DNA of 64,000 bases from Arachis hypogaea (taxonomy: Eukaryota; Streptophyta; Magnoliopsida; Fabales; Fabaceae). The translations under genes were made by a program, and so were the position numbers. Numbering within the stretch: the first letter of the stretch is position 1; every line of letters starts with the position of its first letter. The stretch lies in contig NC_092039.1 in assembly GCF_003086295.3 (NCBI RefSeq), positions 67,661,649 through 67,725,648 on the forward strand, read 5' to 3'. Shown in pieces: positions 21,453 to 32,587 of this stretch. A model generated the notes under the pieces. The model saw nothing but the letters and a program-made list of their open reading frames with translations. It did not search any database and was not told where the DNA came from.

Positions 21453-21790
21453 CCTGGCGTTAAACGCCCAAACGCTGCATGTTTTGGGTGTTTAACGCCC
21501 AAATGTTGCTTCTCCTGGGCGTTCAACGCTCAGCTGCTGCTTCTTTCTGGCGTTGAACGCCAGGAAGTCCTTTGTTACTGGGCGTTTTTCTAAACGCCCA
21601 GGATGCTATCAATCTGGCGCTAAATGCCCAGAAGGTGCCTCTTTCTGGCGTTCAACGCCCAGAAGATGCTCCCTTCTGGCGTTTAACGCCCAGATGGCTA
21701 CCCTTACTGGCGCTGAACGCCCAGTGGGTGCTTCTTTTGGGTGTTCAACGCCCAAAACGTTTCTTACTGGCTTTTTGATGCCAGTAAGCT
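21453..21790 (-). repeat. GGCGTT-AACGCC palindrome array between integrase and ORF2 (element I)
   Basis: About eleven units of 25-35 bp contain CTGGCGTTNAACGCCCAG variants. Open frames at 21553-21816 and 21572-21778 are repeat translations. Confidence 0.87.
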
Positions 21791-21915
21791 TTCCAAATTT
21801 CCCTGTAACTCTGTGACTTCAATCAATTGCTATTTCACCTTTTGAAGATACTCTGGCATCTACCTGTAAAACTTATTCAATTAGAAAAAACAAATAAAAT
21901 TAAATTTTGTGAATG

Positions 21916-21933
21916 GCTGGGTTGCCTCCCAGC
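21916..21933 (-). promoter_or_regulatory. Post-integrase stem-loop, GCTGGG stem (element I)
   Basis: On the minus strand GCTGGG-AGGCAA-CCCAGC is preceded by AAGCGCTT, 43 nt after the integrase stop. The loop is identical to that of E, with a different but still paired outer stem. Confidence 0.72.
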
Positions 21934-21975
21934 AAGCGCTTCTTTAATGTCATTAGCTGGACTATTACTGATCTT

Positions 21976-23691
21976 TTAATCAAGTCTCAGTTTTGAGCAT
22001 TCTTGCTCAAAATTGCCTTCAAGATAATGTTTAACTCTCTGTCCATTAACAATGAACTTTTTGTTAGATTCATTATCCTGAAGCTCTACGTATCCATATG
22101 GTGATACACTTGTAATTACATATGGACCTCTCCACCGGGATTTTAATTTCCCAGGGAATAATTTGAGCCTAGAATTAAATAGCAGAACTTTCTGCCCTGG
22201 CTCAAAGACTCTGGATGACAATTTCTTATCATGCCATCTTTTCGCTTTCTCTTTGTATATTTTTGCATTCTCGAAAGCATTGAGTCTAAATTCCTCTAGC
22301 TCATTTAGCTGGAGTAAACATTTTTCTCCAGCTAACTTGGCATCAAGGTTCAGGAATCTGGTTGCCCAGTAGGCCTTATGTTCCAGTTCCACTAGCAAGT
22401 GGCATGCCTTTCCATACACAAGCTGGTATGGAGAGGTCCCTATAGGGGTCTTGAATGCTGTTCTGTATGCCCACAGAGCATCATCCAAGCTCCTTGCCCA
22501 ATCCCTTCTACGGTTAATTACAGTCTGTTCCAGGATTCTTTTGAGTTCTCTATTTGAGACTTCAGCTTGCCCATTAGTCTGTGGATGGTATGGAGTGGCT
22601 ACCCTGTGGCTAACTCCATAATGAACCAAAGCAGAGTAAAGCTGTTTATTGCAGAAATGAGTGCCCCCATCACTGATTAATACTCTAGGGGTACCAAATC
22701 TGCTGAAGATGTGTTTATGGAGGAATTTTAACACTGTTTTAGTGTCATTAGTGGGTGTTGCAATAGCCTCCACCCATTTGGATACATAATCCACTGCCAC
22801 CAGAATATAAGTGTTTGAGTATGATGGTGGGAAAGGTCCCATAAAGTCAATACCCCATACATCAAACAACTCAATCTCCAGGATCCCTTGTTGAGGCATG
22901 GCATAACTGTGAGGCAGATTGCCAGATCTTTGGCAGCTGTCACAATTAAGTACAAACGCTCGGGAATCTTTATAGAGAGTAGGCCAGTAGAAGCCACATT
23001 GGAGGACTCTTGTGGCTGTTCGTTCACTTCCAAAATGTCCTCCATACTGTGATCCATGGCAGTGCCATAGAATCTTCTGCACTTCTTTCTTAGGCACACA
23101 TCTATGGATGACTCCGTTTGCACATCTCTTGAAGAGATATGGTTCATCCCAAAGATAGTACTTTGCATCTGTGATCAATTTCTTGGATTGCAGCCTACTG
23201 TACTCTTTGGGTATGAATCTCATTGCCTTGTAGTTTGCAATATCTGCGAACCATGGCACTTCCTGGATGGCAAAGAGTTGCTCATCCGGAAAAGTTTCAA
23301 AGATCTCAGTGAGAGGGAGGGACGCCCCTTCTACTGGTTCTATTTGGGACAGGTGATCTGCTACTTGGTTTTCTGTCCCTTTTCTGTCTCTTATTTCTAT
23401 ATCAAACTCTTGCAGGAGCAGCACCCATCTTATAAGTCTGGGTTTTGAATCCTGCTTTGTGAGTAGATATTTAAGAGAAGCATGATCAGTGTACACAATC
23501 ACTTTTGATCCTACTAAATAGGATCTGAATTTGTCAATGGCATAAACCACTGCAAGTAGCTCTTTTTCTGTGGTTGTGTAATTCTTCTGTGTATCATTTA
23601 GAACACGGCTGGCATAGTAAATGACATGCAGAAGCTTGTCATGCCTTTGTCCCAACACTGCACTAATGGCATGGTCACTGGCATCACACAT
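21976..23691 (-). pseudogene. pol: RNase H and integrase (element I)
   Basis: The frame of 571 codons is open. RNase H acids lie in [21 protein letters not shown] and VADHLSQ. The integrase HHCC finger is at about residues 213-260 ([19 protein letters not shown]). The DDE core lies in [15 protein letters not shown] and QAEVSNRE, followed by the GPY/F-like RSRWRGPY. All catalytic residues are present. The frame begins inside pol. Between RT (ending near 23696) and this start, a few dozen bases are missing relative to E and A (the segment before ELMCDAS), which shifts the frame. It is therefore cut off from the upstream gag-RT frame. Confidence 0.93.
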
Positions 23692-23695
23692 TAAT

Positions 23696-26600
23696 TCAGA
23701 TGGTAATGTCCAATTTAGCTTTCAGAGTCTCAAATTCCTGCAGACACTCTTTATCAAAGATAAATGGCGTGTCAGCAGCTAGCAGGTTGCTCAGAGGTTT
23801 GGCAATTTTTGAAAAATCCTTTATAAACCTCCTATAGAATCCTGCATGCCCCAGAAAGCTTCTGATTGCCTTAACATTGGCAGGTGGTGGTAATTTTTCA
23901 ATTACCTCTACCTTCGCTTGATCCACCTCTATCCCCTTGTTCGAGATTTTGTGCCCAAGGATAATTCCTTCAGTCACCATAAAGTGACATTTTTCCCAGT
24001 TTAAAACCAGGTTAGTCTCTTGGCATCTTTTTAGAACAAGTGCTAGATGGTCAAGATAGGAGCTGAATGAGTCTCCAAATACTGAAAAGTCATCCATGAA
24101 GACTTCCAGAAATTTTTCCACCATATCAGACAAAATTGAGAGCATGCACCTCTGAAAGGTTGCAGGTGCATTGCACAGACCAAATGGCATCCTTCTGTAT
24201 GCAAATACTCCAGATGGACATGTGAATGCCGTTTTCTCTTGATCTTTTGAATCTACTGCAATTTGATTATAACCTGAATATCCATCCAGGAAGCAGTAGT
24301 ATTCATGACCTGCTAGTCTTTCTAGCATCTGGTCTATGAATGGTAAAGGAAAATGATCATTTCTGGTGGCTGTATTGAGCCTTCTATAATCAATACACAT
24401 ACGCCACCCTGTAACCGTTCTTGTAGGAACCAGTTCATTTTTTTCATTATGAACCACTGTCATGCCACCTTTCTTAGGGACAACTTGGACAGGGCTCACC
24501 CCGGGGCTGTCAGAAATAGGATAAATAATCCCAGCCTCTAGTAATTTAGTGACCTCTTTCTGCACCACTTCTTTCATGGCTGGATTCAGCCGCCTTTGTG
24601 GTTGAACCACTGGCTTGGCGTCATCCTCCAGTAAGATCTTGTGCATGCATCTGGCTGGGCTAATGCCCTTGAGATCACTGATGGACCACCCAAGAGCTGT
24701 CTTGTGTGTCCTTAGCACTTGAATTAGTGCTTCCTCTTCCTGTGGCTCTAAGGTAGAGCTTATGATTATAGGGAAGGTATCACCTTCTCCCAGAAATGTA
24801 TATTTCAGGGATGGTGGTAATGGTTTGAGTTCGGGTTTTGGAGGTTTCTCCTCTTCTTGAGGGATTTTCAGAGGTTCTATTATTTTCTCTGATTCCTCCA
24901 AATCAGGCTGGACATCTTTAAAGATGTCCTCTAGCTCTGATTCGAGACTTTTAGCCATATTGACCTTTCTTACCAGAGAGTCAATAATATCAACACTCAT
25001 GCAGTCATTTGGGGTGTCTGGATGTTGCATGGCTTTGAAAACATTCAACTTAAACTCCTCCTCATTGACTTTCAAGGTTACTTCCCCTTTTTGGACATCA
25101 ATGAGGTTTCGGCCAGTTGTTAGGAAAGGTCTTCCTAGAATGAGAGTTGCACTCTTGTGCTCCTCCATTTCCAGCACCACAAAGTCAGTAGGAAAGGCAA
25201 ATGGCCCAACCTTGACAATCATGTCTTCAATCACTCCTGATGGGTATTTAATGGAGCCATCAGCAAGTTGAAGACATATCCTGGTTGGTTTGATTTCTTC
25301 AGTCAAACCAAGCTTTCTGATAGTAAATGCAGGTATTAGGTTGATACTTGCCCCAAGATCACATAAATCTTGCTTGGTACAAGTACCCTCTAATGTGCAT
25401 GGTATCATAAAGCTCCCGGGATCTTTAAGCTTCTCAGGTAAGCTTTTCAAAATGACTGCACTGCATTCTTCACTGAGGTAGAATTTTTCAGTCTCCCTCC
25501 AATCCTTCTTATGACTTAAGATCTCTTTCATGAACTTAGCACAGGAAGGTATTTGCTCAAGTGCTTCTGCAAACAGAATCTTTATTTCAAGAGTTCTGAG
25601 ATAGTCTGCAAAGCGAGCAAATTGCTTATCCTGTTCCGCTTGGCGGAGTTTTTGAGGATAAGGCATTTTGGCTTTATATTCCTCAACCTTAGTTGCTGCA
25701 GGTTTGTTACCTACAGAAGTGGGTTGGGAAGCCTTTTTAGAAGGGTTGTTATCAGCACTTGTATGTGACTGATTTTCCACTGGCGTTTGAAAGCCAGGGG
25801 TGGAAGCTGGAGTGGCGTTAAACACCAACTCCTCATTTGTTACTGGCGTCTGAACGCCAGAACTATGCTCCCTTTGGGCGTTCAACGCCGGATTCATGCT
25901 TGTTTCTGGCGTTGAACGCCAGGAATGAGCATGGTCTGGGCGTTCAGCGCCTGCATTATTCCTCTCTGGGCTCTGATTATCCTCAGAGGGATTTTGAGTA
26001 GCCATCTGTTCATTTCTTGGCTTCCTGCTGCTTTGAAGTGAGGTATTTAATGTTTTCCCACTTTTTAATTGAACTGCTTGGCATTCTTCTGCTATTTGTT
26101 TTGACAGTTGCTTTTCTGTTTGCCTTAACTGTACTTCCATATTCCTGTTAGCCATTCTTGTTTCCTGTAGTATCTCCTTGAATTCGGCTAGCTGCTGAGT
26201 TAGAAAATCTAATTGCTGATTGAATTCATTAGCCTGATCTACAGGACTGAGTTCAGCAGTTACTATTTTAGCTTCTTCTTTCATGGAAGATTCACTGCTT
26301 AGGTACAGATGCTGATTTCTGGCAACTGTATCAATAAGCTCTTGAGCTTCTTCAATTGTTTTTCTCATATGAATAGATCCACCAGCTGAGTGGTCTAGAG
26401 AAATCTGAGCTTTTTCTGTAAGCCTATAGTAGAAGATGTCTAATTGCACCCACTCTGAAAACATTTTAGAGGGGCATTTTCTTAGCATCTCTCTGTATCT
26501 CTCCCAGGCATCATAAAGGGATTCATTATCTCCTTGTTTGAAACCTTGGATGCTTAGCCTTAGCTGTGTCATCCGTTTTGGAGGGAAATAGTGATTCAGG

Positions 26601-26962
26601 AATTTTTCTGACAGCTGTTTCTATGTTTTTATGCTGTTCTTAGGCTGGTTATTTAACCACCTCTTAGCTTGATCTTTTACAGCAAATGGAAACAGTAATA
26701 ATCTGTAGACATCCTGATCTACTTCCTTATCATGTACTGTGTCAGTAATTTGTAAAAATTGTGCCAGAAACTCTATAGGTTCTTCCTGTGGAAGACTGGA
26801 ATACTGGCAATTTTGCTGCACCATGATAATGAGCTGAGGATTCAACTCAAAGCTACTAACTCCAATGGAGGGTATACAGATACTGCTCCCATATGAAGCA
26901 GTAGTGGGGTTAGCATATGACCCTAGAGTCCTCCTGGACTGTTCATTCCCACTTAATTCCAT
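23696..26962 (-). pseudogene. gag-pol: gag, protease and reverse transcriptase (element I)
   Basis: The minus-strand ATG at 26962 (MELSGNEQSRRTL) opens gag, with FELNPQLIIMVQQN and FPFAVKDQAKRWL. TAG at 26621-26623 interrupts it, after which 958 codons stay open to 23696. These hold the rest of gag (KFLNHYFPPKR, SLDHSAGGS) and a coiled coil. Next is a stretch at about residues 205-262 encoded by a palindrome array, then a retropepsin-like protease with DLGAS near residue 405. RT follows with YPISDSPGVSPVQVVPKKGG and catalytic FMDDFSVFG near residue 824. The end is the frameshifting deletion before RNase H. I see no CCHC knuckle. RT copies the RNA, protease matures the polyprotein, and gag forms the particle. 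Confidence 0.93.
25781..25954 (-). repeat. Palindrome array inside the gag-pol reading frame (element I)
   Basis: Five units of about 30-35 bp (CTGGCGTTTGAAAGCCAG, TGGCGTCTGAACGCCAG, GGGCGTTCAACGCC, CTGGCGTTGAACGCCAG and a decayed one) lie in frame between gag and protease. They are translated as variants of ALNAQ, VFNAT and GVQTPV without a stop. Confidence 0.88.
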
Positions 26963-27906
26963 GATGGAATAAAAGAGATGATATGTATGTTGATATTATT
27001 TATTTTATAAAAATTAATTTTTATAAAATAAAATAAAAACGAAATAAATAAAAGAAATTAAAAATATTTTGAAATTGAAATCTGATTTTTATATAAAATT
27101 TTTGAAAATGTAGTTCAAAATTAGTTAGAAAAGATATATTTTTTTGAATTTTGAATTTTATGATGAAAGAGAAGAACACACAAAAGACATAAGACTTAAA
27201 ATTTTTAGATCCAATGCTCCTTATTTTCGAAAATTTTGGAGGGAAAACACCAAGGAACACCAAACTTAAAAATTTTAAGATTAAAACACAATAAAGATTC
27301 AAGAACACCTTGAAGATTCACAAGAACACCAAGAACAAAAGAAAGAACACCAAACTTTAGAAAACCAAGAAAAATTTTTGAAAATTAAAGAAAAATTAAC
27401 AAGGAAACACCAAACTTAGAGTTTGGCACAAGATTCAATCAAAAAAAATTATTTTTGAAAAAGATTCCAAAGAAGATACCCAATTATCAAGAACAACCCC
27501 TAATGCTCCAGCCAATTGGGCAGTAACTTCAATGTTGATTTTAAAGATGTATTATATTTATAGATATAAGTAAAAATTTTTTTGAAAGTTAATGTTTTGA
27601 AAAAGCACAAGAAAAACAAGAAAAGACACAAAACAAGAAAGAAACTCAAGATCAAACAAGCAAAATAAACAAGAACAACTTGAAGATCAATGAAGAACAA
27701 AGACACTAATACGAAAATTTTAAAGAAAAATACAAAATATGCAATTGACACCAAACTTAGAATAAGACACTAGACTCAAAGAGAAATTAAAAATTACTAA
27801 AGAAAAATAATATTTTTGAAAAGAAAATAAAAGACTCTGACCCAATTACCAAAATCTTCCTAATGTAAGAAATAAAATAAACCTTTAGTTGTTCAAACTC
27901 GAACAA
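26963..27906 (-). other. Untranslated leader of element I
   Basis: The minus strand is T-rich, with scattered AAGTTTGGTGTT motifs (for example near 27255, 27345 and 27405 on the complement). These resemble the PPT sequence. No coding region is credible. Confidence 0.55.
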
Positions 27907-27924
27907 TCCCCGGAAACGGCACCA
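27907..27924 (-). promoter_or_regulatory. Primer-binding site (element I)
   Basis: On the minus strand TGGTGCCGTTTCCGGGGA has two differences from the tRNA-Asp complement. It lies six bases after the LTR end. Confidence 0.85.
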
Positions 27925-27930
27925 AAAACT

Positions 27931-29467
27931 TGGTGCACGAAATTGCAATAACACTTTTTGCAATCCGCACAACTAACCAGCAAGTGCACTGGGTCGTCCA
28001 AGTAATACCTTACGTGAGTAAGGGTCGAATCCCCCGGAGATTGTTGGTTTGAAGCAAGCTATATTTATTTTATTATTCTTAGTCAGGATGTCAATCAGAA
28101 TTATCAGTTGGAATTATTAGATTGGAAAAATGAAAGAGAATAAAATCGTTACTTGTTGTGCAGTAATGGGAAATGTGTTGGAGTTTTGGAGATGCTTTGT
28201 CCTCTGAATTTCTGCAATGTAATATTCAACTCAATTGTTTGTAAAGCACGTCTACGGCAAGCTGTATGCAGGGTGTCACCATTGTCAGTGGCTACTTCCC
28301 ATCCTCTCAGTGAAAACGTTTCAGATGCTCTGTCACAGCACGGCTAATCAGCTGTCGGTTCTCGATCATGTTGAAATAGGATCCATTGATCCTTTTGCGT
28401 TTGTCATCACGCCCAGCAATCGCGAGTTTGAAGCTCGTCACAGCCATTCAATCCTTGAATCCTACTCAGAATACCACAGACAAGGTTTAGACCTTCCGGA
28501 TCCTCAAGAGTGGCCACCATTAATTCTAGCTTATACTGCGAAGATTCTGATTAAGGAATCTAAGAGAAGTTCATTCAGTCTGATGTAGCACGGAGGTGTT
28601 TGTCAGGCACACGTTCATGGATTGAGGGAGGTGATGAGTGTCACGGATCATCACCTCTTTCATAATTAAGCACGAATAAACATCTTAGATCGGACCATAC
28701 ACACGTTTGAGTGAAATAGAAACAATTGCATTAATTCATCGAGACGCTGCAGAGCTCCTCACCCCTCCAACAATGGAGTTTAGAGACTCATGCCGTCAAA
28801 GTGTATAAAATTCAGATCTGAAAATGTCATAAGGTACAAGATAAATCTCTAAAAGTTGTTTAAATAGTAAACTAGTAACCTAGGTTTACAGAATATGAGT
28901 AAACTAAGATAATTGGTGCAGAAATCCACTTCTGGGGCCCACTTGGTGTGTGCTGGGGCTGAGACTAAAGATATCCACGAGTTAAGGCCTTTCTTGGAGT
29001 TGAACTCCAAGTTATAACGTGTTTTGGGCGTTCAACTCCGGATCATGACGTGTTTCTGGCGTTTAACTCCAGACAGCAGCATGTACTTGGCATTCAACGC
29101 CAAGTTACGTCGTCTATCTTCGCGCAAAGTATGGACTAATATATATTGCTGGAAAGCCCTGGATGTCTACTTTCGAACGCCGTTGAGAGCACTCCAATTG
29201 GACTCCTGTAGCTCCAAAAAATCCATTCCAAGTGTAGGGAGGTCAGGATCCAACAGCAGTCTTTTTTCAGCCTAACTCAGATTTTTGCTCAGCTCCCTCA
29301 ATTTCAGCCAGAAATTACCTGAAATCACAGAAAAACACACAAACTCATAGTAAAGTCTAGAAATATGATTTTTGCTTAAAAACTAATAATATTCTACTAA
29401 AAACTAATTAAAACATACTATCTACATGAAATTACCCCCAAAAAGCGTATAAAATATCCGCTCATCA
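27931..29467 (-). repeat. 5' LTR of element I
   Basis: It is 1,537 bp with the same ends as the 3' LTR. Differences from 17155-18698 are mostly C/T and G/A transitions, plus one 6-base and a few smaller indels. Confidence 0.95.
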
Positions 29468-29472
29468 ACCAT
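29468..29472 (+). repeat. Target-site duplication ACCAT, right copy (element I)
   Basis: This matches 17150-17154, and gag of H continues from here. Confidence 0.97.
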
Positions 29473-30385
29473 TCTGCTAGTGGATATCTTCATCTGAAAA
29501 CCCCTGCAAAAGCCTAGGAACTCATTGAGATGGTTGCAAATAACCAGCTCATGTACACTTCAGAAAGAAATCCTGTGAATAATGGGATGACTCAGAAGAA
29601 AGGAGTTATTGAGATTGATACTCTTAATACCATATTGGCTCAGAACAAAATATTGACTCAGCAAGTCAATATAATTTTCCAGAATTTGACTGGATTGCAA
29701 GCTGCATCCGGCAGTGCCAAAGAAACCTCCTCTGAAGGAGAAGCTTATGACCTTGAGAATCCTGCAATGGAAGGGATGAATTATAGTGGAGAATCCTATG
29801 GAAACACCTATAATCCTTCATGGAGGAATCATCCAAATTTCTCATGGAATGATCAACAGAAGCCTCAACAAGGCTTCAACAACAATAATGGTGGGAGAAA
29901 TAAGTTTGACAATAGAAAACCTTTTCCATCATCTTCTTAGCAACAGACAGAGAATTTCGAGCAGAGCCTCTCTGGCTTAGCAACATAGTCTCTGATCTAT
30001 TTAAAACCACTCTCAGTTTCATGAATGAAACAAGGTCCTCCATAAAAAATTTGGAGGCACAAGTGGGTCAGCTGAGTAAAAGAGTTACTGAAACTCCTTT
30101 TAGTACTCTCCCAAGCAATACAGAAGAAAATCCCAAAAGAGATTGCAAGGCTATAACTATAACCAAAATGGCCGAAAAGGCAGTGATTCCCAGTGAGGAA
30201 GACCTCAAGGGACGTCCACTGACCAATAAGGAGTTCCCTATTGAGGAACCAAAGGAATCTGAGGCTCATACAGAAATCATAGAGATTCCACGGAACTTAC
30301 TTTTGTCATTCATGAGCTCTGATGAGTATTCTTCCTCTGAAGAGGTCGAAGATATTGTTGAAGAGCAAGTTGCTCAGTATCTATG
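29473..30385 (+). pseudogene. gag: gag, 3' part (element H)
   Basis: It resumes directly after the second ACCAT (29468-29472) with SASGYLHLKTPAKA, then TAG, then the frame ELIEMVANNQLMY. A further TAG lies at 29938-29940, and a frame change follows before 30021. The segment from 30021 (MNETRSSIKNLEAQVGQLSKR to VEDIVEEQVAQYL) is the region between gag and protease. No CCHC knuckle and no protease are visible. The end abuts LTR sequence, which marks a large deletion. Confidence 0.85.
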
Positions 30386-30568
30386 AGCAATCATTAGTTT
30401 TTATGCAAGAATCACATTTCTGTGATTTCAGGTATTTTCTGGCTGAAATTGAGGGACCTGAGCAAAAATCTGATTCAGAGGCTGAGAAAGGACTGCAGAT
30501 GATGTTGGATTCTGACCTCTCTACACTCGAAGTGGATTTTCTGGAGCTACAGAAGCCCAATTGGTGCG
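30386..30568 (+). repeat. 3' LTR fragment of element H
   Basis: From ATTAGTTTTTATGCAAGAAT it follows the H LTR (13220-13430), with an internal loss of about 30 bases near 30420. It stops at CCAATTGGTGCG, where the minus-strand LTR of element D begins. Confidence 0.85.
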
Positions 30569-31988
30569 TGACGACCTGATTTCTATCGTTAAAGAATTTA
30601 TAAAAATAAGTTTGCGTTGTAAGTATAGTTTCTAAACCAACAGAGAATCCTTTCGTACAAAAGTTTTGGTTGTCACAAGTAACAAACCCCTGATAAAATT
30701 GATAATCAAAGTATTGAAATCTCGGGTCGTCTTCTCAAGGAATTGCAAGGAAGTATGATTTATTATTGGTTATGGAAAAAGATATATTTTATTTTGGGTT
30801 TTTAAAAAAAGGAACAAGTAATTTAAAGGACAAGAAATATAAATTAATAATTAAGAAAACTCTTGGCAATGTATGAGAACTGGAATTCCTATCCTAGTTA
30901 TCCTTATCAGGTATGATGAAATAAGGTTTTAATTCGGCTTGGTCAGCCTTTACTAAACAAAAGAAGGTCAAGTGGACTAATTAGCTTGATCCTCAAGTCC
31001 TAGTCAATCCTTATGGAAGGACTATCTTTAGAGTGATCCAGATCAATAAGTAATTCCAATTTCAATCAACAGCTGAGTTTGATAACTCAAGTGTCTCCAA
31101 TTAATCAACCAAAGCTAAGAATGTAAAAAGCTAAATAAAATCATAAATCTGAAATACCTCAAATTGCATTAATAAAAGAAAATCAATCCAAACATAAAGA
31201 GTTTATAAACCAAATTGAGAAAATAAGTAAAAGGAACATTGAACCTGTGATTGAAGAAGATGAAATCCTAATCCTAATAGAAATCCTAATCCTAATCCTA
31301 AGAGAGGGGAGAGAACCTCTCTCTCTAAAAGCTACATCTAATCCTAAAATTGTGAATTTGAAAGTTGTATGAATTGTTGTTGATGAATGGATGGATTCCC
31401 CAATTTATAGCCTCTAATATGTGCTTCTGGACTTGGATCTGGGCCAAAAGAGGGTTCAGAAATCGCTAGGAGCATTTTCTGTAATTTCTGCACGTGGCGT
31501 CTATCACGCGTATGTGTGGGTCACGCGTTCGCGTCATCTGGAGTTTTGCTCTTCCGCGCGTCCGCGTTAGTCACGGGTCCGCATCAATTGCGTTCTGCTC
31601 AAGGCATGCGTCCGCGTCGTCCATGCGTTTGCGTTGCTGCTTTTTGCGCTAAGCACGCGTCCACGTAGTCCACGTGTTCACGTTGCTGCCGATTCTTCGA
31701 AAACTCCATTTTGTGCGTTCCTTCCATTTTTGCGTGTTTCCTTTCTCTCCTCTAAGTCATTCCTACCCTATGAATGCTGAAAATACTTAACACACAAATC
31801 ACGGCATCATATAGTAATATAGGGTAATTAAATTTAATATTTTTAAAGCATAGGAAACATGTTTTCTCATACATCATAAAACAAGGAAGGAATAGTAAAA
31901 CCATGCAATTTACATGAATAAGTGGGTGAAGATTTGATAAAAACACTCAATTTAAGCACAAGATGAATCATAAAATAGGGGTTTATCA
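30569..31988 (-). repeat. 3' LTR of element D (TGATAAACC family)
   Basis: On the minus strand it begins TGATAAACCCCTATTTTATG right after the polypurine tract and ends AAATCAGGTCGTCA. It has the U5 block GAAGACGACCCGAGA and a CT/AG-rich block with repeated CCTAATCCTAAT (31275-31330). It also has a cluster of ACGCGT-type palindromes (31495-31690). Confidence 0.88.
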
Positions 31989-32026
31989 ACCTTCCCACAC
32001 TTAAACAATAGCATGTCCTCATGCTA
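31989..32026 (-). promoter_or_regulatory. AGGA-loop hairpin and polypurine tract before the 3' LTR (element D)
   Basis: On the minus strand TAGCATG-AGGA-CATGCTA (7-bp stem) is followed by TTGTTTAAGTGTGGGAAGGT and the LTR. Confidence 0.75.
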
Positions 32027-32582
32027 AATCCAAGAGAAAAGAGTAAAGGTAAAATGGTGGAATATTATGCAATGTAATATATTCTAAATGCAAGCTACCT
32101 ACATGAATCATGCAATTCTAGTTACTCTCCACCTATATATAGAGAGCTTACATGTGGTTAATTTGCTTCATATCTTCAAGGAATCATATATGTACAATTA
32201 AGGCCAAACCATATTAAAGCACAGTCACAATTGAGTTGGGTTAAGATAGGTCACAAACTTGCAAGACAATTAATAATTAATGTGGATATATGAGAATGAG
32301 CTGTTGAACCCTCACTGGATTTTTGTGTTTACACTCTAATCACTTAGTGTTTGGGGTTAATCACTCTCTTCTTTTCTAGTCATGCTTTCTAAAACCTTGT
32401 TCTTCATCTAACCAATCAACAAATATTGAATATAGACATACAAACATCATGAGGTCTTTTCCCGGGTTGTAACGGGGCTAAGGTAAGGGTAAGGGTGTAT
32501 ATTTAAGGCTAAATGAGCTAACAAAGTGAATCCTTGATTAGTCTAAGATCTCACCTAACATATACACCCTTTATATAATTTC
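32027..32582 (-). other. 3' non-coding tail of element D, first part
   Basis: This is AT-rich and matches the tails of B (52150-52550) and C (59200-59590) in short conserved blocks such as ATCATGAGGTCTTTT and GGGGCTAAGGTAAGGG (plus-strand view). No gene is seen. Confidence 0.55.
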
Positions 32583-32587
32583 AAAGT
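32583..32587 (+). repeat. Target-site duplication AAAGT of the solo LTR (second copy 34205-34209)
   Basis: Exact 5-bp copies lie on both sides of the TG...CA ends of the solo LTR. Confidence 0.95.

Larger units (their letters stand above)
17155..29467 (-). mobile_element. Element I: complete FIDEL-like Ty3/gypsy element, minus strand
   Basis: The element is 12,313 bp. On the minus strand it reads 5' LTR (27931-29467), PBS, leader, gag-protease-RT, RNase H-integrase, hairpin, palindrome array, ORF2, tail, PPT and 3' LTR (17155-18698). It is flanked by ACCAT. By eye the two LTRs differ at about 30 places in 1.54 kb (about 2%), so the insertion is fairly recent. Lesions are one stop in gag, one small deletion between RT and RNase H, and several stops at the ORF2 end. 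Confidence 0.96.
13141..30568 (+). mobile_element. Element H: FIDEL-like gypsy element, internally deleted and split
   Basis: It comprises a 5' LTR, PBS, leader, gag split by element I (17155-29467), and then a short piece of its own LTR. There is no protease, RT or integrase. The gag 3' end at about 30385 runs directly into LTR sequence corresponding to about 75 bases inside the LTR start, so pol and the true LTR start were deleted. Its five flanking bases on the left are AAGAC; the right end is lost at 30568. Confidence 0.85.

Noticed and set aside
21976..23691. A chromodomain after integrase (chromovirus assignment)
   Set aside because: The C-terminus ends soon after the GPY/F-like module in E, F, I and A; no chromodomain residues are visible.
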